Shown in pieces: positions 1 through 8,710 of a DNA stretch of 64,000 nucleotides; positions within the stretch are counted from its first letter, which is position 1, and each line of letters begins with the position of its first letter. The DNA is from Leifsonia sp. ALI-44-B (GTDB taxonomy: Bacteria > Actinomycetota > Actinomycetes > Actinomycetales > Microbacteriaceae), in the NCBI RefSeq assembly GCF_001984125.1, contig NZ_MTQL01000007.1, positions 248,001 to 312,000 on the forward strand, read 5' to 3'. Under the pieces are notes generated by a model. That model searched no databases. It saw only the letters and a list, made by a program, of their open reading frames with translations, and was not told the DNA's origin. A program made the translations under genes and the position numbers.

Positions 1-756
1 ATCCTCGAAGACTCCCGAGCCATTCGCCAGAACATCGGCGGCGATGTGTACGGCTTCTACTTCGGCGGAAACTGCCCCGGCTGCAACGCGTACACGATGT
101 TCGGAAACCTCGCCGCCGCGGGTGAACAACCCTTCACCGACGACGGTGCCACCGCGAACATCGACACCCCCGCCCTCAAGGAGACACTCGACCTCTATAA
201 GCAGCTCTGGGACGAAGGGCTGGTTGCGCCCAGCGCGCAGACCGAAGACGGCGTGAACTGGAACACCCTCTTCAACGAGGGCAAGATCGGAATCCTCCCG
301 CGCGGCACCGGCAACTTCGCCAACCTGAAGGACGCCACGTTCGACTGGGGCGTCGCCCCGCTGCCCGCCCCGGATGGCTCGGGCACGTCGGCCTTCATCG
401 GAGGAGACATCGCGAGCATCACGGCCACGTCGAAGCATCCGGATGAGGCGTGGAACTTCATCGAGTGGTCCCTCGGCGACGAGAACCAGGTCGACGTCGT
501 CGCCAAGAACGGCAGCCTCCCCTCGCGCATCGACCTGGCCGAGAACGAGTACAGCGCCGCCGATCCTCGCCTCGTGACGGCGATCAAGGGCTCCGAGACG
601 GGTTACACCCCGTCGACGACGGTCTACGGAAACGCGATCAACAACGCCAACGGCCCCTGGTTGAAGATGATCCGCGACTACATCTTCGAGAACGATGCCT
701 CCGCACTCGAGGACGGACAGAAGGCCATCCAAGACGAGATCGACGAGGCCCAGTAG
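1..756 (+). CDS. Carbohydrate ABC transporter substrate-binding protein (C-terminal part, 5' end outside window)
   Basis: The reading frame is open from base 1, so the gene begins upstream and its signal peptide and lipobox are not visible. The roughly 250 residues present resemble the C-terminal lobe of family 1 (MalE/UgpB-type) extracellular solute-binding proteins. Visible features are the FNEGKIGILPRGTGNF stretch, the WGVAPLPAPDGSG segment and an HPDEAWNFIEWSL helix, all typical of this fold. It would bind the substrate outside the membrane and deliver it to the two permeases encoded at 1447-3296. No ATPase gene is in the visible part of the operon; a shared MsmK-type ATPase is likely. 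The ligand cannot be deduced from sequence. Confidence 0.85.
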   Translation: MLEDSRAIRQNIGGDVYGFYFGGNCPGCNAYTMFGNLAAAGEQPFTDDGATANIDTPALKETLDLYKQLWDEGLVAPSAQTEDGVNWNTLFNEGKIGILPRGTGNFANLKDATFDWGVAPLPAPDGSGTSAFIGGDIASITATSKHPDEAWNFIEWSLGDENQVDVVAKNGSLPSRIDLAENEYSAADPRLVTAIKGSETGYTPSTTVYGNAINNANGPWLKMIRDYIFENDASALEDGQKAIQDEIDEAQ

Positions 757-762
757 GTCGAT

Positions 763-794
763 GGTGGGCCGCCAGGCGTCTCTGGCGGCCCACC
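763..794 (+). terminator. Perfect 13-bp stem-loop after the binding-protein gene
   Basis: Arms GGTGGGCCGCCAG (763-775) and CTGGCGGCCCACC (782-794) enclose a 6-nt loop, starting 6 nt after the binding-protein stop codon. No T-run follows. In ABC operons such a hairpin commonly makes the binding protein more abundant than the downstream permeases, by partial termination or by protecting the mRNA 3' end. That role is inferred here. Confidence 0.7.
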
Positions 795-835
795 TCCCCC
801 TCATCCATCCGACTTACTACCACGCGGAGCCAGTA

Positions 836-1450
836 ATGGACGACATCAGATACGGGATCTTCCTCCGACCAGACCCCGCAACATGCTGGGCCGTCACCCG
901 AGTGACGCTCGCCCTGCGTCAGCAATTCGGCATCGTCGCGGCCAGCGCATTTGTGCCGCACGCCACACTGATCGGCAACCTCAAAGTGACGATTCCTGAG
1001 AACGACCTGGTCGCCGCCCTCGGGCCCGCCTTTCGCGACACCCCTCCCTTTCCCGTCTACAACGCCGGTGTCCGCACGGCGGGCCATTCGGTCCGCTTCG
1101 ACATCAATCTCGACGAGCGGGGGCGACGCCCGAACACCCGTCTGCACGATCTCGCCGGGGCGATCCGACAGATCGTCGCTCCCCTGCACGTGAACCACGA
1201 GGATGTTCTCGCACCGAACGTCGAGGACTACCGGTTCGGCGCGCATCTCACGCTCGCGGGGTTCGACCTCGACGTCGAACCGCGGCTCCTGGGCGAGGTC
1301 GCGGAATTCACGCGCGGCCTGCCGCTGACCCCGCCCGCTTCCTTCGTCGCACGCTGGTTCTCCCTCTTCGAGTTCCGCGCCGATTGGTCCGGGCCCTGGT
1401 GGCACGACATGCGATCTCGCCACGTCACGTCCTGGGAGCTGACCACATGA
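836..1450 (+). CDS. 2H phosphoesterase / 2'-5' RNA ligase-like protein, paralog A
   Basis: This 204-aa protein carries both signatures of the 2H phosphoesterase superfamily: H42-A-T44 (PHATLIG) and H137-L-T139 (AHLTLAG). The family hydrolyses or forms bonds at 2',3'- or 1',2'-cyclic phosphates of RNA, nucleotides and related compounds. The ATG at 836 follows GGAG (826-829); longer in-frame starts would run back into the hairpin and the previous gene. It lies between the binding-protein and permease genes and overlaps the first permease by ATGA, so it is part of the transport operon. Paralog B at 3366-3986 is close to it over the whole length, including IRYGIFLRPDP near the start and FEFRADWSG near the end. 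The substrate is unknown; a cyclic or diester sugar phosphate would fit the context. Confidence 0.75.
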   Translation: MDDIRYGIFLRPDPATCWAVTRVTLALRQQFGIVAASAFVPHATLIGNLKVTIPENDLVAALGPAFRDTPPFPVYNAGVRTAGHSVRFDINLDERGRRPNTRLHDLAGAIRQIVAPLHVNHEDVLAPNVEDYRFGAHLTLAGFDLDVEPRLLGEVAEFTRGLPLTPPASFVARWFSLFEFRADWSGPWWHDMRSRHVTSWELTT

Positions 1451-2373
1451 CCGCCTCGCCCGACCCCGCCATCCTGCCGCGTCGACGCCCCACCGGGTCG
1501 ACGCGGCAGGGGTTCCGATTCGCCGGCCAGCTCTTCGTCGCCCCGCTCGCGATCATCGTGATCGTGCTCTTCCTCGTGCCGCTCGGCATCTTGTTCTTCA
1601 TGGCGACACAGGACTGGCCCCTGCTGGGGAAGCCCACGCCGAGCGGGCTCGACAACTTCACGGCCATCGCGGACAACCAGCTGTTTCTCGGCGCGATCTC
1701 GTTCACACTCATCTACACGGCCCTGACGACCATCCTGATCTTCGGCGTCTCGTTCGTCCTGGTCGCGATCTCGAACACCGAGCGTCGGGGTGCGAAGTTC
1801 TACCGCACCGCGTTCTTCTTGCCGTATGTGGTGGGCACGGCATCCGCGGCACTGATCTGGCTTGCGGCCGTCAACGACTCGAACGGGATCGCCAACGCGG
1901 TTCTGCAGGCGGTCGGCCTGACCGACGGACCTTTCGGTTTTCTCGACACCGGAGAAAAAGCCCTTCTGACGACGCTCACCCTCGTGGTGTGGAAGTTCAT
2001 CGGTTTTCAAGTGATCGTGCTCTTGGTGGGTTTGCAGTCCGTGCCGGTGGAGTTGTACGAGGCAGCCCGCATGGATGGCGCCCGCACGTGGCAGCGCCTG
2101 CGCTACATCACTTTGCCGTTCCTGCGCCCGACCCTCGGCCTGCTCTTCATCCTGTCGATCACGGGTTCCCTCCTCGCGTTCGACCAGTTCCAGGTACTGA
2201 CGAAGGGAGGCCCCGACCGCTCGACGATCACGCTCGTGATGGCGATCTATGACACCGCGTTCCGAGAGTTCAGCCTCGGCAAGGCCGCCGCCCTGTCCGT
2301 CGTGCTGTTGCTCGCGCTCGTGCTGCTCAACGGGTTCCAGATGTTCGTCCTGCGACGCAAGGAAGATTCATGA
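1447..2373 (+). CDS. Carbohydrate ABC transporter permease (MalF/UgpA type)
   Basis: The 308-aa integral membrane protein has about six hydrophobic segments, the first near residues 28-52. The EAA loop that docks the ATPase is visible as ELYEAARMDGARTWQRLRY. The ATG at 1447 overlaps the stop of the preceding 2H gene (ATGA), which supports this start over an in-frame start at 1384. It forms the first half of the permease heterodimer with the product of 2370-3296. Length and topology match binding-protein-dependent sugar permeases of the MalF/LacF group. The substrate is not readable from the sequence. Confidence 0.9.
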   Translation: MTASPDPAILPRRRPTGSTRQGFRFAGQLFVAPLAIIVIVLFLVPLGILFFMATQDWPLLGKPTPSGLDNFTAIADNQLFLGAISFTLIYTALTTILIFGVSFVLVAISNTERRGAKFYRTAFFLPYVVGTASAALIWLAAVNDSNGIANAVLQAVGLTDGPFGFLDTGEKALLTTLTLVVWKFIGFQVIVLLVGLQSVPVELYEAARMDGARTWQRLRYITLPFLRPTLGLLFILSITGSLLAFDQFQVLTKGGPDRSTITLVMAIYDTAFREFSLGKAAALSVVLLLALVLLNGFQMFVLRRKEDS

Positions 2374-3296
2374 CAACCACCGCCACGCCCGGCACCGTCA
2401 GCCGCGATCGCCAGCGCGCCGCGCCCGCGCCCGAACCCGCACCGCGCCGCCGCCGGCGCCCGCGCAAGATCGTCCAGGGAACGGCTTATCACCTGTTCAG
2501 CAGTGTGCTCGCCATCGTCTTCCTCCTGCCCATCGTCTGGGTCACGCTCAACTCCTTCAAGAGCAGCGGCGAGGCGAATCAGAGCCCTCCCACGTGGTTT
2601 CCCCAGACGTGGTCGCTCGACAACTATCTCAAGCTCTCGGACTTCGGCAGCGGCATCGGCATCTACCTGTGGAACAGCCTGAGCCTGTCCGTGCTCGTCG
2701 TCGTCGGCACGGTGATCGTCACGGTTCTGGCCGGCTACGGGTTCGCGCGCTACACATTCCGCGGCAAGGGCCTGCTCTTCGGCTCGACGCTCCTGGTGCT
2801 GATGGTGCCATACGCGACCATCCTGATCCCACTCTTCATGGTCATGAGCTGGCTCGGCCTCGCGAACACCACGATCGGCCTCGCGCTCGTCCAGATCATG
2901 TTCCACCTGCCGTTCAGCACCTTCCTCATGCGCAACAGTTTCGACAGCATCCCGAGGGAGATCGAGGAGGCCGCACTCGTCGACGGATGCGGAACGTTCA
3001 GCTCGTTCCGGCACATCTCGCTGCCACTGGTGGTGCCCGGCATCGTGACGGTGGCGCTCTTCGGCTTCATCGCGTCCTGGAACGAATTCCTCGCGCCCCT
3101 GATCTTTCTCAGTGGCGAGAATTCCTACACGCTTCCCGTCATGCTCGTGAACCTCAGCAGCGGTCAATACGGCGAGGTCGACTACGGGGCACTGCAGGCG
3201 GGCATCGTCGTCACGATCGTTCCCGTACTCGTCCTCTACCTCTTCTTGCAGCGCTATTACGTGTCGGGGCTCGTCAACGGCGCCCTGCGGGGTTAG
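2370..3296 (+). CDS. Carbohydrate ABC transporter permease (MalG/UgpE type)
   Basis: The 308-aa protein begins with a short basic, Pro/Ala-rich cytoplasmic tail (about residues 1-35), followed by about six membrane segments. Its EAA loop reads EIEEAALVDGCGTFSSFRH, and NEFLAPLIFLS late in the protein is typical of MalG-type permeases. The ATG overlaps the previous stop codon (ATGA), showing translational coupling to the partner permease. It completes the membrane channel of the transporter. Confidence 0.9.
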   Translation: MTTTATPGTVSRDRQRAAPAPEPAPRRRRRPRKIVQGTAYHLFSSVLAIVFLLPIVWVTLNSFKSSGEANQSPPTWFPQTWSLDNYLKLSDFGSGIGIYLWNSLSLSVLVVVGTVIVTVLAGYGFARYTFRGKGLLFGSTLLVLMVPYATILIPLFMVMSWLGLANTTIGLALVQIMFHLPFSTFLMRNSFDSIPREIEEAALVDGCGTFSSFRHISLPLVVPGIVTVALFGFIASWNEFLAPLIFLSGENSYTLPVMLVNLSSGQYGEVDYGALQAGIVVTIVPVLVLYLFLQRYYVSGLVNGALRG

Positions 3297-3365
3297 GGGC
3301 CCCGCCGCCGTGCCCCCAGCAATCGTCGTCTCCCTCGTTCATCCGATCTATGTGAAGGAACTCTC

Positions 3366-3986
3366 ATGACCGACATCCGATATGGCATTTTTCTCCGACC
3401 GGACCCGGAGACCTGCTGGGCGATCACGCAGATCACCCTCGCGCTGCGGCAGCAGTACGGTTTCGTCGCCGCCGCTGCCTTCGCCCCGCATGCAACGCTC
3501 ATCGGCAATATGCAGTCGGGCGTCTCCGAGGAGGAGCTCGTCGCGACTCTCGACCCGCTGTTCTCGGCCGTTCGACCGCTCCCCGTCTACAACAGCGGCG
3601 TCCAGCGCACACCCAAGGGCACGTACGAATACAACATCGACCTGGATGCTGCGGGCCAACAGCCCAATCGCGCACTTCGGGCCGTCGCGGCCTCGGTGAA
3701 GGATGCCGTGCTGCCGCTGCACGTGCGGCACGACGACTACTTGGCACCCAACGTGCAGGACTACTACTTTGCGGGCCACCTGGGCCTGGCGAGCTTCGAG
3801 CTGGCTGTCGACAACCGTTTGAGCGACGAGGTCGGCGAATTCATCGCCGGCCTGCCGATCACCGCGCCGACGTCCTTCGTGGCCCGTTGGTACACGCTCT
3901 TCGAGTTCCGCGCCGACTGGTCGGGGCACTGGTGGAACGACATGCCCTGGCGCCACGTGACGTCTTGGGAAGCGACCGACGAGTGA
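3366..3986 (+). CDS. 2H phosphoesterase-like protein, paralog B with altered second motif
   Basis: The 206-aa paralog of the protein at 836-1450 keeps the first signature as H42-A-T44, but the second reads H138-L-G140 (GHLGLAS), so the second Thr/Ser is Gly. In 2H enzymes the two HxT/S motifs sit symmetrically in one active site, and the hydroxyl residues bind the phosphate. The protein may therefore be weak, changed in specificity, or a binding partner of paralog A. The ATG follows AAGGAA (3355-3360) at good spacing. It starts 69 bp after the second permease and is probably the last gene of the operon; putA converges on it from the other strand. Confidence 0.7.
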   Translation: MTDIRYGIFLRPDPETCWAITQITLALRQQYGFVAAAAFAPHATLIGNMQSGVSEEELVATLDPLFSAVRPLPVYNSGVQRTPKGTYEYNIDLDAAGQQPNRALRAVAASVKDAVLPLHVRHDDYLAPNVQDYYFAGHLGLASFELAVDNRLSDEVGEFIAGLPITAPTSFVARWYTLFEFRADWSGHWWNDMPWRHVTSWEATDE

Positions 3987-3999
3987 CCACGCAGCGCCG

Positions 4000-6900
4000 T
4001 TAGAGCACGTCCTCCGACCACGTGTCGGGGTTGCCGAAACGGTGCGCCGTGATGGTGATCGACTGCTCGCGCAGGAACGGCAGGAGTTCGACGCGTCCCG
4101 CCGCCGTGACGGCACCCGAGTAGACCGCGAGGTCGGGGTCGCCATCGACGATCACGGCGAGCGCCCGGTGCAGGGCGGTTCGTTCGGGTTCGGTGCCGAC
4201 GATGCGCACGCGCGGGGGGCGCGTGACGGCCGGTTCGCCGGTGACGATCAGCGGGGATGCGGCGGGAGCGGCCTCCGTGTCGGCATCCGTCCGAGCGGCG
4301 TCTGTCGTCGCGACGGCGGGGGCGCCGGGAGCGGGGTCGGGATCGGGATCGGCAGTCGCGCCGGCCTCTGTTTCACCGACCTCGGCCGCCTCGGCCGCCT
4401 CGGTCCCGGCCTGGAACTCGCTGGGACGCGTCGCGGAGTCGTCGTCGTCGAGCGGGATGTCGATGGGCGAGGGCTTGTCGGGTTCGGGGGTCACCTCGGC
4501 GACAACGGCAGCCGCGGCACGAACAGCGGCGGCGTTTTCGCCGGCATCCGAATCTGCCCCAGCGGCAGCGCTCGCGCCCGCTCCGGGCTCGGCAGCCGGC
4601 GCAAACCGCGCGAGCCACTCCGCATCCGTCTCGACCGCCACCTGCACGCCGATCTCGCCGAGCACGCGTCGCACCGACGTGGGGATGCCGAGCGCCAGGC
4701 TCAGCGTGAACGCACTGCGCGAACGCATGGCCGCGATGACGACGCGCAGCACGTCGCCCAGCTCGGCGTCGCGCGTCGACCGGATGGACACCGGGACGGG
4801 GCGATAACGCAGCAGGTTGCGCTCGATACCGAGGCCCGAGACATCCGTGGTCTCGCCGAAATCGGTGCCCCAGACGATGGCGTCGGACAAAGCCGACCGC
4901 CGCAACACGTCGAAGGCGCGGTAGTCGAGGGCCGGCTGGGCCGCCTCGATGAGCTGCACGATCTTGGGGTCGAGCCCGCGCAGATGCAACGTGGTCGACG
5001 CCGAACCGCTGTCGGGCTGCCACGAACCGAGCGCCGCGAGATAGTTGGGGCCACCCGCCTTGGCTCCGGCGCCCACGGCAGAACGCTTCCAGCCGCCGAA
5101 CGGTTGGCGCTGCACGATGGCGCCCGTGATGCCGCGGTTGACGTAGAGGTTGCCCGCTTCGACGGTGGCCGCCCACACGCGCAGGTCTTCGGGGTCTTGC
5201 GTGAAGAGGCCCGACGTCAGCCCGTAGTCGACGTCGTTGACGAGCGCGATGGCGTCGTCGAGGTTTTTGGCGGTCATGATGCCGAGCGACGGCCCGAAGA
5301 ACTCGGTGCGGTGGAAACGCGAACCCGCGGCCACGCCCGTGCGCACGCCGGGCGACCACAGCACACCGGTCTCGTCGAGCTGTTTGGGCTTGACGAGCCA
5401 CTGCTCGCCCGCATCCAGCTCGGTCAGCGCCCAGAGTAGCTTCTCGGATGGCTGCTCGATGAACGGCCCCATCTGCGACGCCGGGTCGCTCGGGTATCCG
5501 ACGCGCAGGCTCGACACGGCGTCGATGAGCTGCCGACGGAATCGCTCGCTCTTGGCGACCGAACCCACCAGGATCACGAGCGAGGCGGCCGAGCATTTCT
5601 GCCCCGCGTGCCCGAAGGCGCTCTTGACGATATCGGCCACAGCCAGGTCGAAGTCGGCGCTCGGCGTGACCACGATGGCGTTCTTGCCGCTCGTCTCGGC
5701 GAGCAACGGCAGGTCGGGCCGCCAGGAGCGGAACAGCGCCGCCGTCTGCCAGGCACCGGTGAGGATGACTCGGTCAACGGCCTCGTGGGCGATCAAACGC
5801 TGCCCGAGCTCGGCCTCGTCGACGTCGGCCAGCACGAGCAGGTCGCGCGGAATGCCGGCCTCCCACAGCGCCTCGCACAGCACGGCCGCCGTGCGACGGG
5901 CCTGCGGCGCGGGCTTCAGAATGACACCGGCACCGACGGCGAGCGACGCCAGCACCGAACCGGTCGGGATGGCGACCGGGAAGTTCCACGGTGGCGCGAC
6001 GACGATGAGCCGCGGCGACACGAACCGCGCCCCGCGCACGGCGTCGAGCTCACGCGCCCGCGCGGCGTAGTAGTGCGCGAAGTCGATGGCCTCCGACACC
6101 TCGGGGTCGGCCTCGCCGATGGTCTTACCCGTTTCGGACGCCATCACCTCGAGCAGACGGTCGCGGTTGGCGGCGAGGGCGAGCCCCGCACGGTCGAGGA
6201 TGGCGGCGCGCACGGCGGCGGGACGCGCACCCCAGGTGGCCCCGGCATCCCGAGCCTTCTCGACCAGGTCTTCGAGGTGGAAGGCGTCGAGCACCCGCGC
6301 GGCCTCGATGGTGTCGCTGCCGATGGTGCTGTCGGGCACGCGGGCCAGCAGGCGCGCGGCCCACTCGCGGTTGGCGGGCAGCGACGGGTCGGTGTCGAGC
6401 GCGTTGACGAAACCGGGGGCGCCCAACTCGGTCTTGGGCAGGCGGATCTCGGTGTCGGTCGTGTAGACGCGCACGGTGTCGAAGGGCGACTCGGTTTGGT
6501 GCCGTTTCGAGAGGCCGAGGACCTGCTCGGTCATGCCGAGTTCGACCGGCTGATCGCCCGCGGGTTCGCGATACAGGGCGGTCGACGACGCCTTGCCGGG
6601 CGCCGGGGCAGCCTCGAGGGTCCACTCGGTCTCGCGGTTCTGGCGGCGGCGCGGCTCGGGCGTGAGCGACACGGTGGCCGCGTCATCCCCGTTCGCGTCG
6701 GCTTCGGCCACGGCGGCCAACTGCGCCACGGATGCCTCGAACCGCGACTTCTCGCGCTCGAACAACGTCGCATCGGTGCCCAGCTCGAACACGGCCGACA
6801 GGAAGTTCTCGTTCGAGGCGTTTTCTTCGAGCCGCCGGATCAGGTAGGAGATGGCGACGTCGAACTCTTTGGGGTCGACGACGGGCGTGTAGAGCAGCAG

Positions 6901-8076
6901 TTGCCCGACATCGCGCGCCACGGCCTGCGCCTGGCCGGTCGCCATGCCCAGCAGCATCTCGACGTCGACGCGGTCCTGCACCTTGCGCTTCTTGGCGAGC
7001 AGATGCGCCCAGGCGATGTCGAAGAGGTTGTGGCCGGCGATGCCGAGCTTCACGGCGGCCGTGCGCTCGCGTGTGAGCGACCAGTCGAGGATGCGCTTGT
7101 AGTTGGCGTCGGTGTCCTGTTTGCGGTCGAAGGTGGCGAGCGGCCAGCCGTGCACGGTGGCGTCGACGTGTTCCATGGCGAGGTTGGCGCCCTTGACGAG
7201 ACGCACCTTGATGGGCGCACCGCCCTCGGCGACCCGGGCGGCCGCCCAGTCCTGCAGCCGCTGCATGGCCGCGAAGGCATCGGGCAGATAGGCCTGCAGC
7301 ACGATGCCGGCCTCGAGGGCCTTCAGCTGCGGCTGGTCGAGGAGGCGCTGGAACACGGCGATCGTTAGGTCGAGATCGCGGTACTCCTCCATGTCGAGGT
7401 TGATGAACTTGGGGCCGTCGGGTCCTCCCGCGAGGGCCAGTTCGTAGAGCGGCGTCAGGCGCTCGACCACGCGCTCGACGGCGTCATCGAAGGCCCACAT
7501 CGAGAGCTGAGCGGCGATCGCCGACACCTTGATCGAGACGTAGTCGACGTCGTCGCGTGCCAGCAGGGTGCGCGTGCCCTCGAGGCGCCGGTCGGCCTCG
7601 TGGTCGCCCAGAACGGCCTCGCCCAGCAGGTTCAGGTTGAGCCGCGAGCCGTCGCCGCGCAGCCGGGCGATGGCGGGGCCGAGCTTCGCGGGGGTGGCAT
7701 CGACCACGAGGTGGCCGACCATCTGGCGCAGCATCTTGCGCGCGAGCGGGATGACGACGGGTGGGATGACGGGGCCCAGTGTTCCGCCGGCCGCGATCAT
7801 GGCGCGCAGGGGCACGGGCAGGAACCCGGGCGCGAGCTTCGCCACGCGCTGCAGGTTGTAGCCCGCCACGAACAAATCCTCAGGCCGCATGACGCCGTCG
7901 ACGAAGCCCACCGCGAAGGCGAGCCCGTTGGGGTCTTTCAGCACACCGGCCAGGCGTTCGGCCGCGGGATCGGCCGGGGCGTCGGCGGATTCGTCGAGCC
8001 ACCGGCGTGCGAGGACGATCGCTTCGGCGGTGAGTTGATCGGCACTCGAATCGGTGCCCGGCGAGGTCTGCGGCAT
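4000..8076 (-). CDS. putA: Bifunctional proline dehydrogenase / L-glutamate gamma-semialdehyde dehydrogenase
   Basis: PutA oxidises proline to P5C with FAD and then P5C to glutamate with NAD+. In this 1358-aa protein the N-terminal half is the proline dehydrogenase barrel, with RLVKGANLAMEH. The aldehyde dehydrogenase half contains PPWNFPVAIPTG near residue 690, the general base Glu794 (LLAETSGKN) and the nucleophile Cys828 (GQKCSAAS). An Ala/Asp/Glu/Pro-rich segment of roughly 130 residues (encoded at about 4215-4600) lies before a short C-terminal domain and looks like an unstructured linker. The ATG at 8076 is preferred because a TAGTCT box lies 7 nt upstream (leaderless start). An in-frame ATG at 8109 has no ribosome site. 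Confidence 0.93.
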   Translation of the reverse strand: MPQTSPGTDSSADQLTAEAIVLARRWLDESADAPADPAAERLAGVLKDPNGLAFAVGFVDGVMRPEDLFVAGYNLQRVAKLAPGFLPVPLRAMIAAGGTLGPVIPPVVIPLARKMLRQMVGHLVVDATPAKLGPAIARLRGDGSRLNLNLLGEAVLGDHEADRRLEGTRTLLARDDVDYVSIKVSAIAAQLSMWAFDDAVERVVERLTPLYELALAGGPDGPKFINLDMEEYRDLDLTIAVFQRLLDQPQLKALEAGIVLQAYLPDAFAAMQRLQDWAAARVAEGGAPIKVRLVKGANLAMEHVDATVHGWPLATFDRKQDTDANYKRILDWSLTRERTAAVKLGIAGHNLFDIAWAHLLAKKRKVQDRVDVEMLLGMATGQAQAVARDVGQLLLYTPVVDPKEFDVAISYLIRRLEENASNENFLSAVFELGTDATLFEREKSRFEASVAQLAAVAEADANGDDAATVSLTPEPRRRQNRETEWTLEAAPAPGKASSTALYREPAGDQPVELGMTEQVLGLSKRHQTESPFDTVRVYTTDTEIRLPKTELGAPGFVNALDTDPSLPANREWAARLLARVPDSTIGSDTIEAARVLDAFHLEDLVEKARDAGATWGARPAAVRAAILDRAGLALAANRDRLLEVMASETGKTIGEADPEVSEAIDFAHYYAARARELDAVRGARFVSPRLIVVAPPWNFPVAIPTGSVLASLAVGAGVILKPAPQARRTAAVLCEALWEAGIPRDLLVLADVDEAELGQRLIAHEAVDRVILTGAWQTAALFRSWRPDLPLLAETSGKNAIVVTPSADFDLAVADIVKSAFGHAGQKCSAASLVILVGSVAKSERFRRQLIDAVSSLRVGYPSDPASQMGPFIEQPSEKLLWALTELDAGEQWLVKPKQLDETGVLWSPGVRTGVAAGSRFHRTEFFGPSLGIMTAKNLDDAIALVNDVDYGLTSGLFTQDPEDLRVWAATVEAGNLYVNRGITGAIVQRQPFGGWKRSAVGAGAKAGGPNYLAALGSWQPDSGSASTTLHLRGLDPKIVQLIEAAQPALDYRAFDVLRRSALSDAIVWGTDFGETTDVSGLGIERNLLRYRPVPVSIRSTRDAELGDVLRVVIAAMRSRSAFTLSLALGIPTSVRRVLGEIGVQVAVETDAEWLARFAPAAEPGAGASAAAGADSDAGENAAAVRAAAAVVAEVTPEPDKPSPIDIPLDDDDSATRPSEFQAGTEAAEAAEVGETEAGATADPDPDPAPGAPAVATTDAARTDADTEAAPAASPLIVTGEPAVTRPPRVRIVGTEPERTALHRALAVIVDGDPDLAVYSGAVTAAGRVELLPFLREQSITITAHRFGNPDTWSEDVL

Positions 8077-8083
8077 AGTGCAG

Positions 8084-8089
8084 AGACTA
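8084..8089 (-). promoter_or_regulatory. -10 box of leaderless putA promoter
   Basis: TAGTCT read on the minus strand ends 7 nt before the putA ATG. There is no Shine-Dalgarno sequence, so transcription probably starts at or next to the start codon. Confidence 0.5.
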
Positions 8090-8190
8090 CGCCGAGAGCG
8101 CCTCACCATCGGGGCGGCACGCCCCGGAATGTCGGGCCTGTCGGCAGGTTTTCGGTTGAGCCGCGACGTGCACCCGAAAGTCGGGCGCCG

Positions 8191-8559
8191 CTAGAACACG
8201 TACAGCTGCCCGAGCACCACCAGAACGATCACGAGCACGGCCACGGCACCCGCCAGGACCGCCAGCGATCGGCCGTGCAGCTTGGCCACCCCGAAACCGA
8301 CGACGAACGGCAGCGCCGCGAACAGCAGCGTAAGCAGCCACCAGAACGCCGAGAACCCGCCGCGCGAGGCGTCGGCCAGTTCGCCGCCGAAGAGCCTCTG
8401 GCTGAAGGGGTGCGTGGCGAACGCAAACGACGCCGAGAGGGGCAGCGCGATGAGCACACCCGTCACGACACCCGCCAGCAGACCCCACATCCCCTCTTTC
8501 CCGGTATAGACGTCGAGCGTCTCGGCGTCGCGCGGACTCTGTCGGCTCTTGGTGCTCAT
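8191..8559 (-). CDS. Small integral membrane protein, unknown function
   Basis: The 122-aa protein has a polar N-terminus (about 22 residues) and three hydrophobic segments at roughly residues 24-46, 69-90 and 96-120. No catalytic motif or family was recognised. The ATG at 8559 is chosen because TATGCT (8566-8571, minus strand) lies 6 nt upstream, the usual leaderless spacing here. A start 10 codons upstream would place the -10 box inside the coding region. It stands alone between putA and a divergent gene. Confidence 0.65.
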   Translation of the reverse strand: MSTKSRQSPRDAETLDVYTGKEGMWGLLAGVVTGVLIALPLSASFAFATHPFSQRLFGGELADASRGGFSAFWWLLTLLFAALPFVVGFGVAKLHGRSLAVLAGAVAVLVIVLVVLGQLYVF

Positions 8560-8710
8560 GCGGCGAGCATACTGGGATGCCTTCGCCACCCGCCACGGTT
8601 ATTTCATCGCCGCTCGCAACCCCTCGACGCCGGTTGACGCCTGCCACTAGCGTTATGGCCAGACGGCTCCGGTGCCCCGACCGCGTCCGTCGGAAGAAGG
8701 CTGAAAAGGT

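Noticed and set aside
695-835. N-terminal extension of the first 2H protein from an upstream ATG at 695
   Set aside because: It would overlap the end of the binding-protein gene and translate the hairpin; the paralog aligns from the start at 836.
5608-7368. 586-aa open frame on the plus strand inside putA
   Set aside because: It is antisense to clearly conserved PutA motifs, is rich in Arg/Gly/Asp/His as expected for shadow frames in high-GC DNA, and has no family signature.
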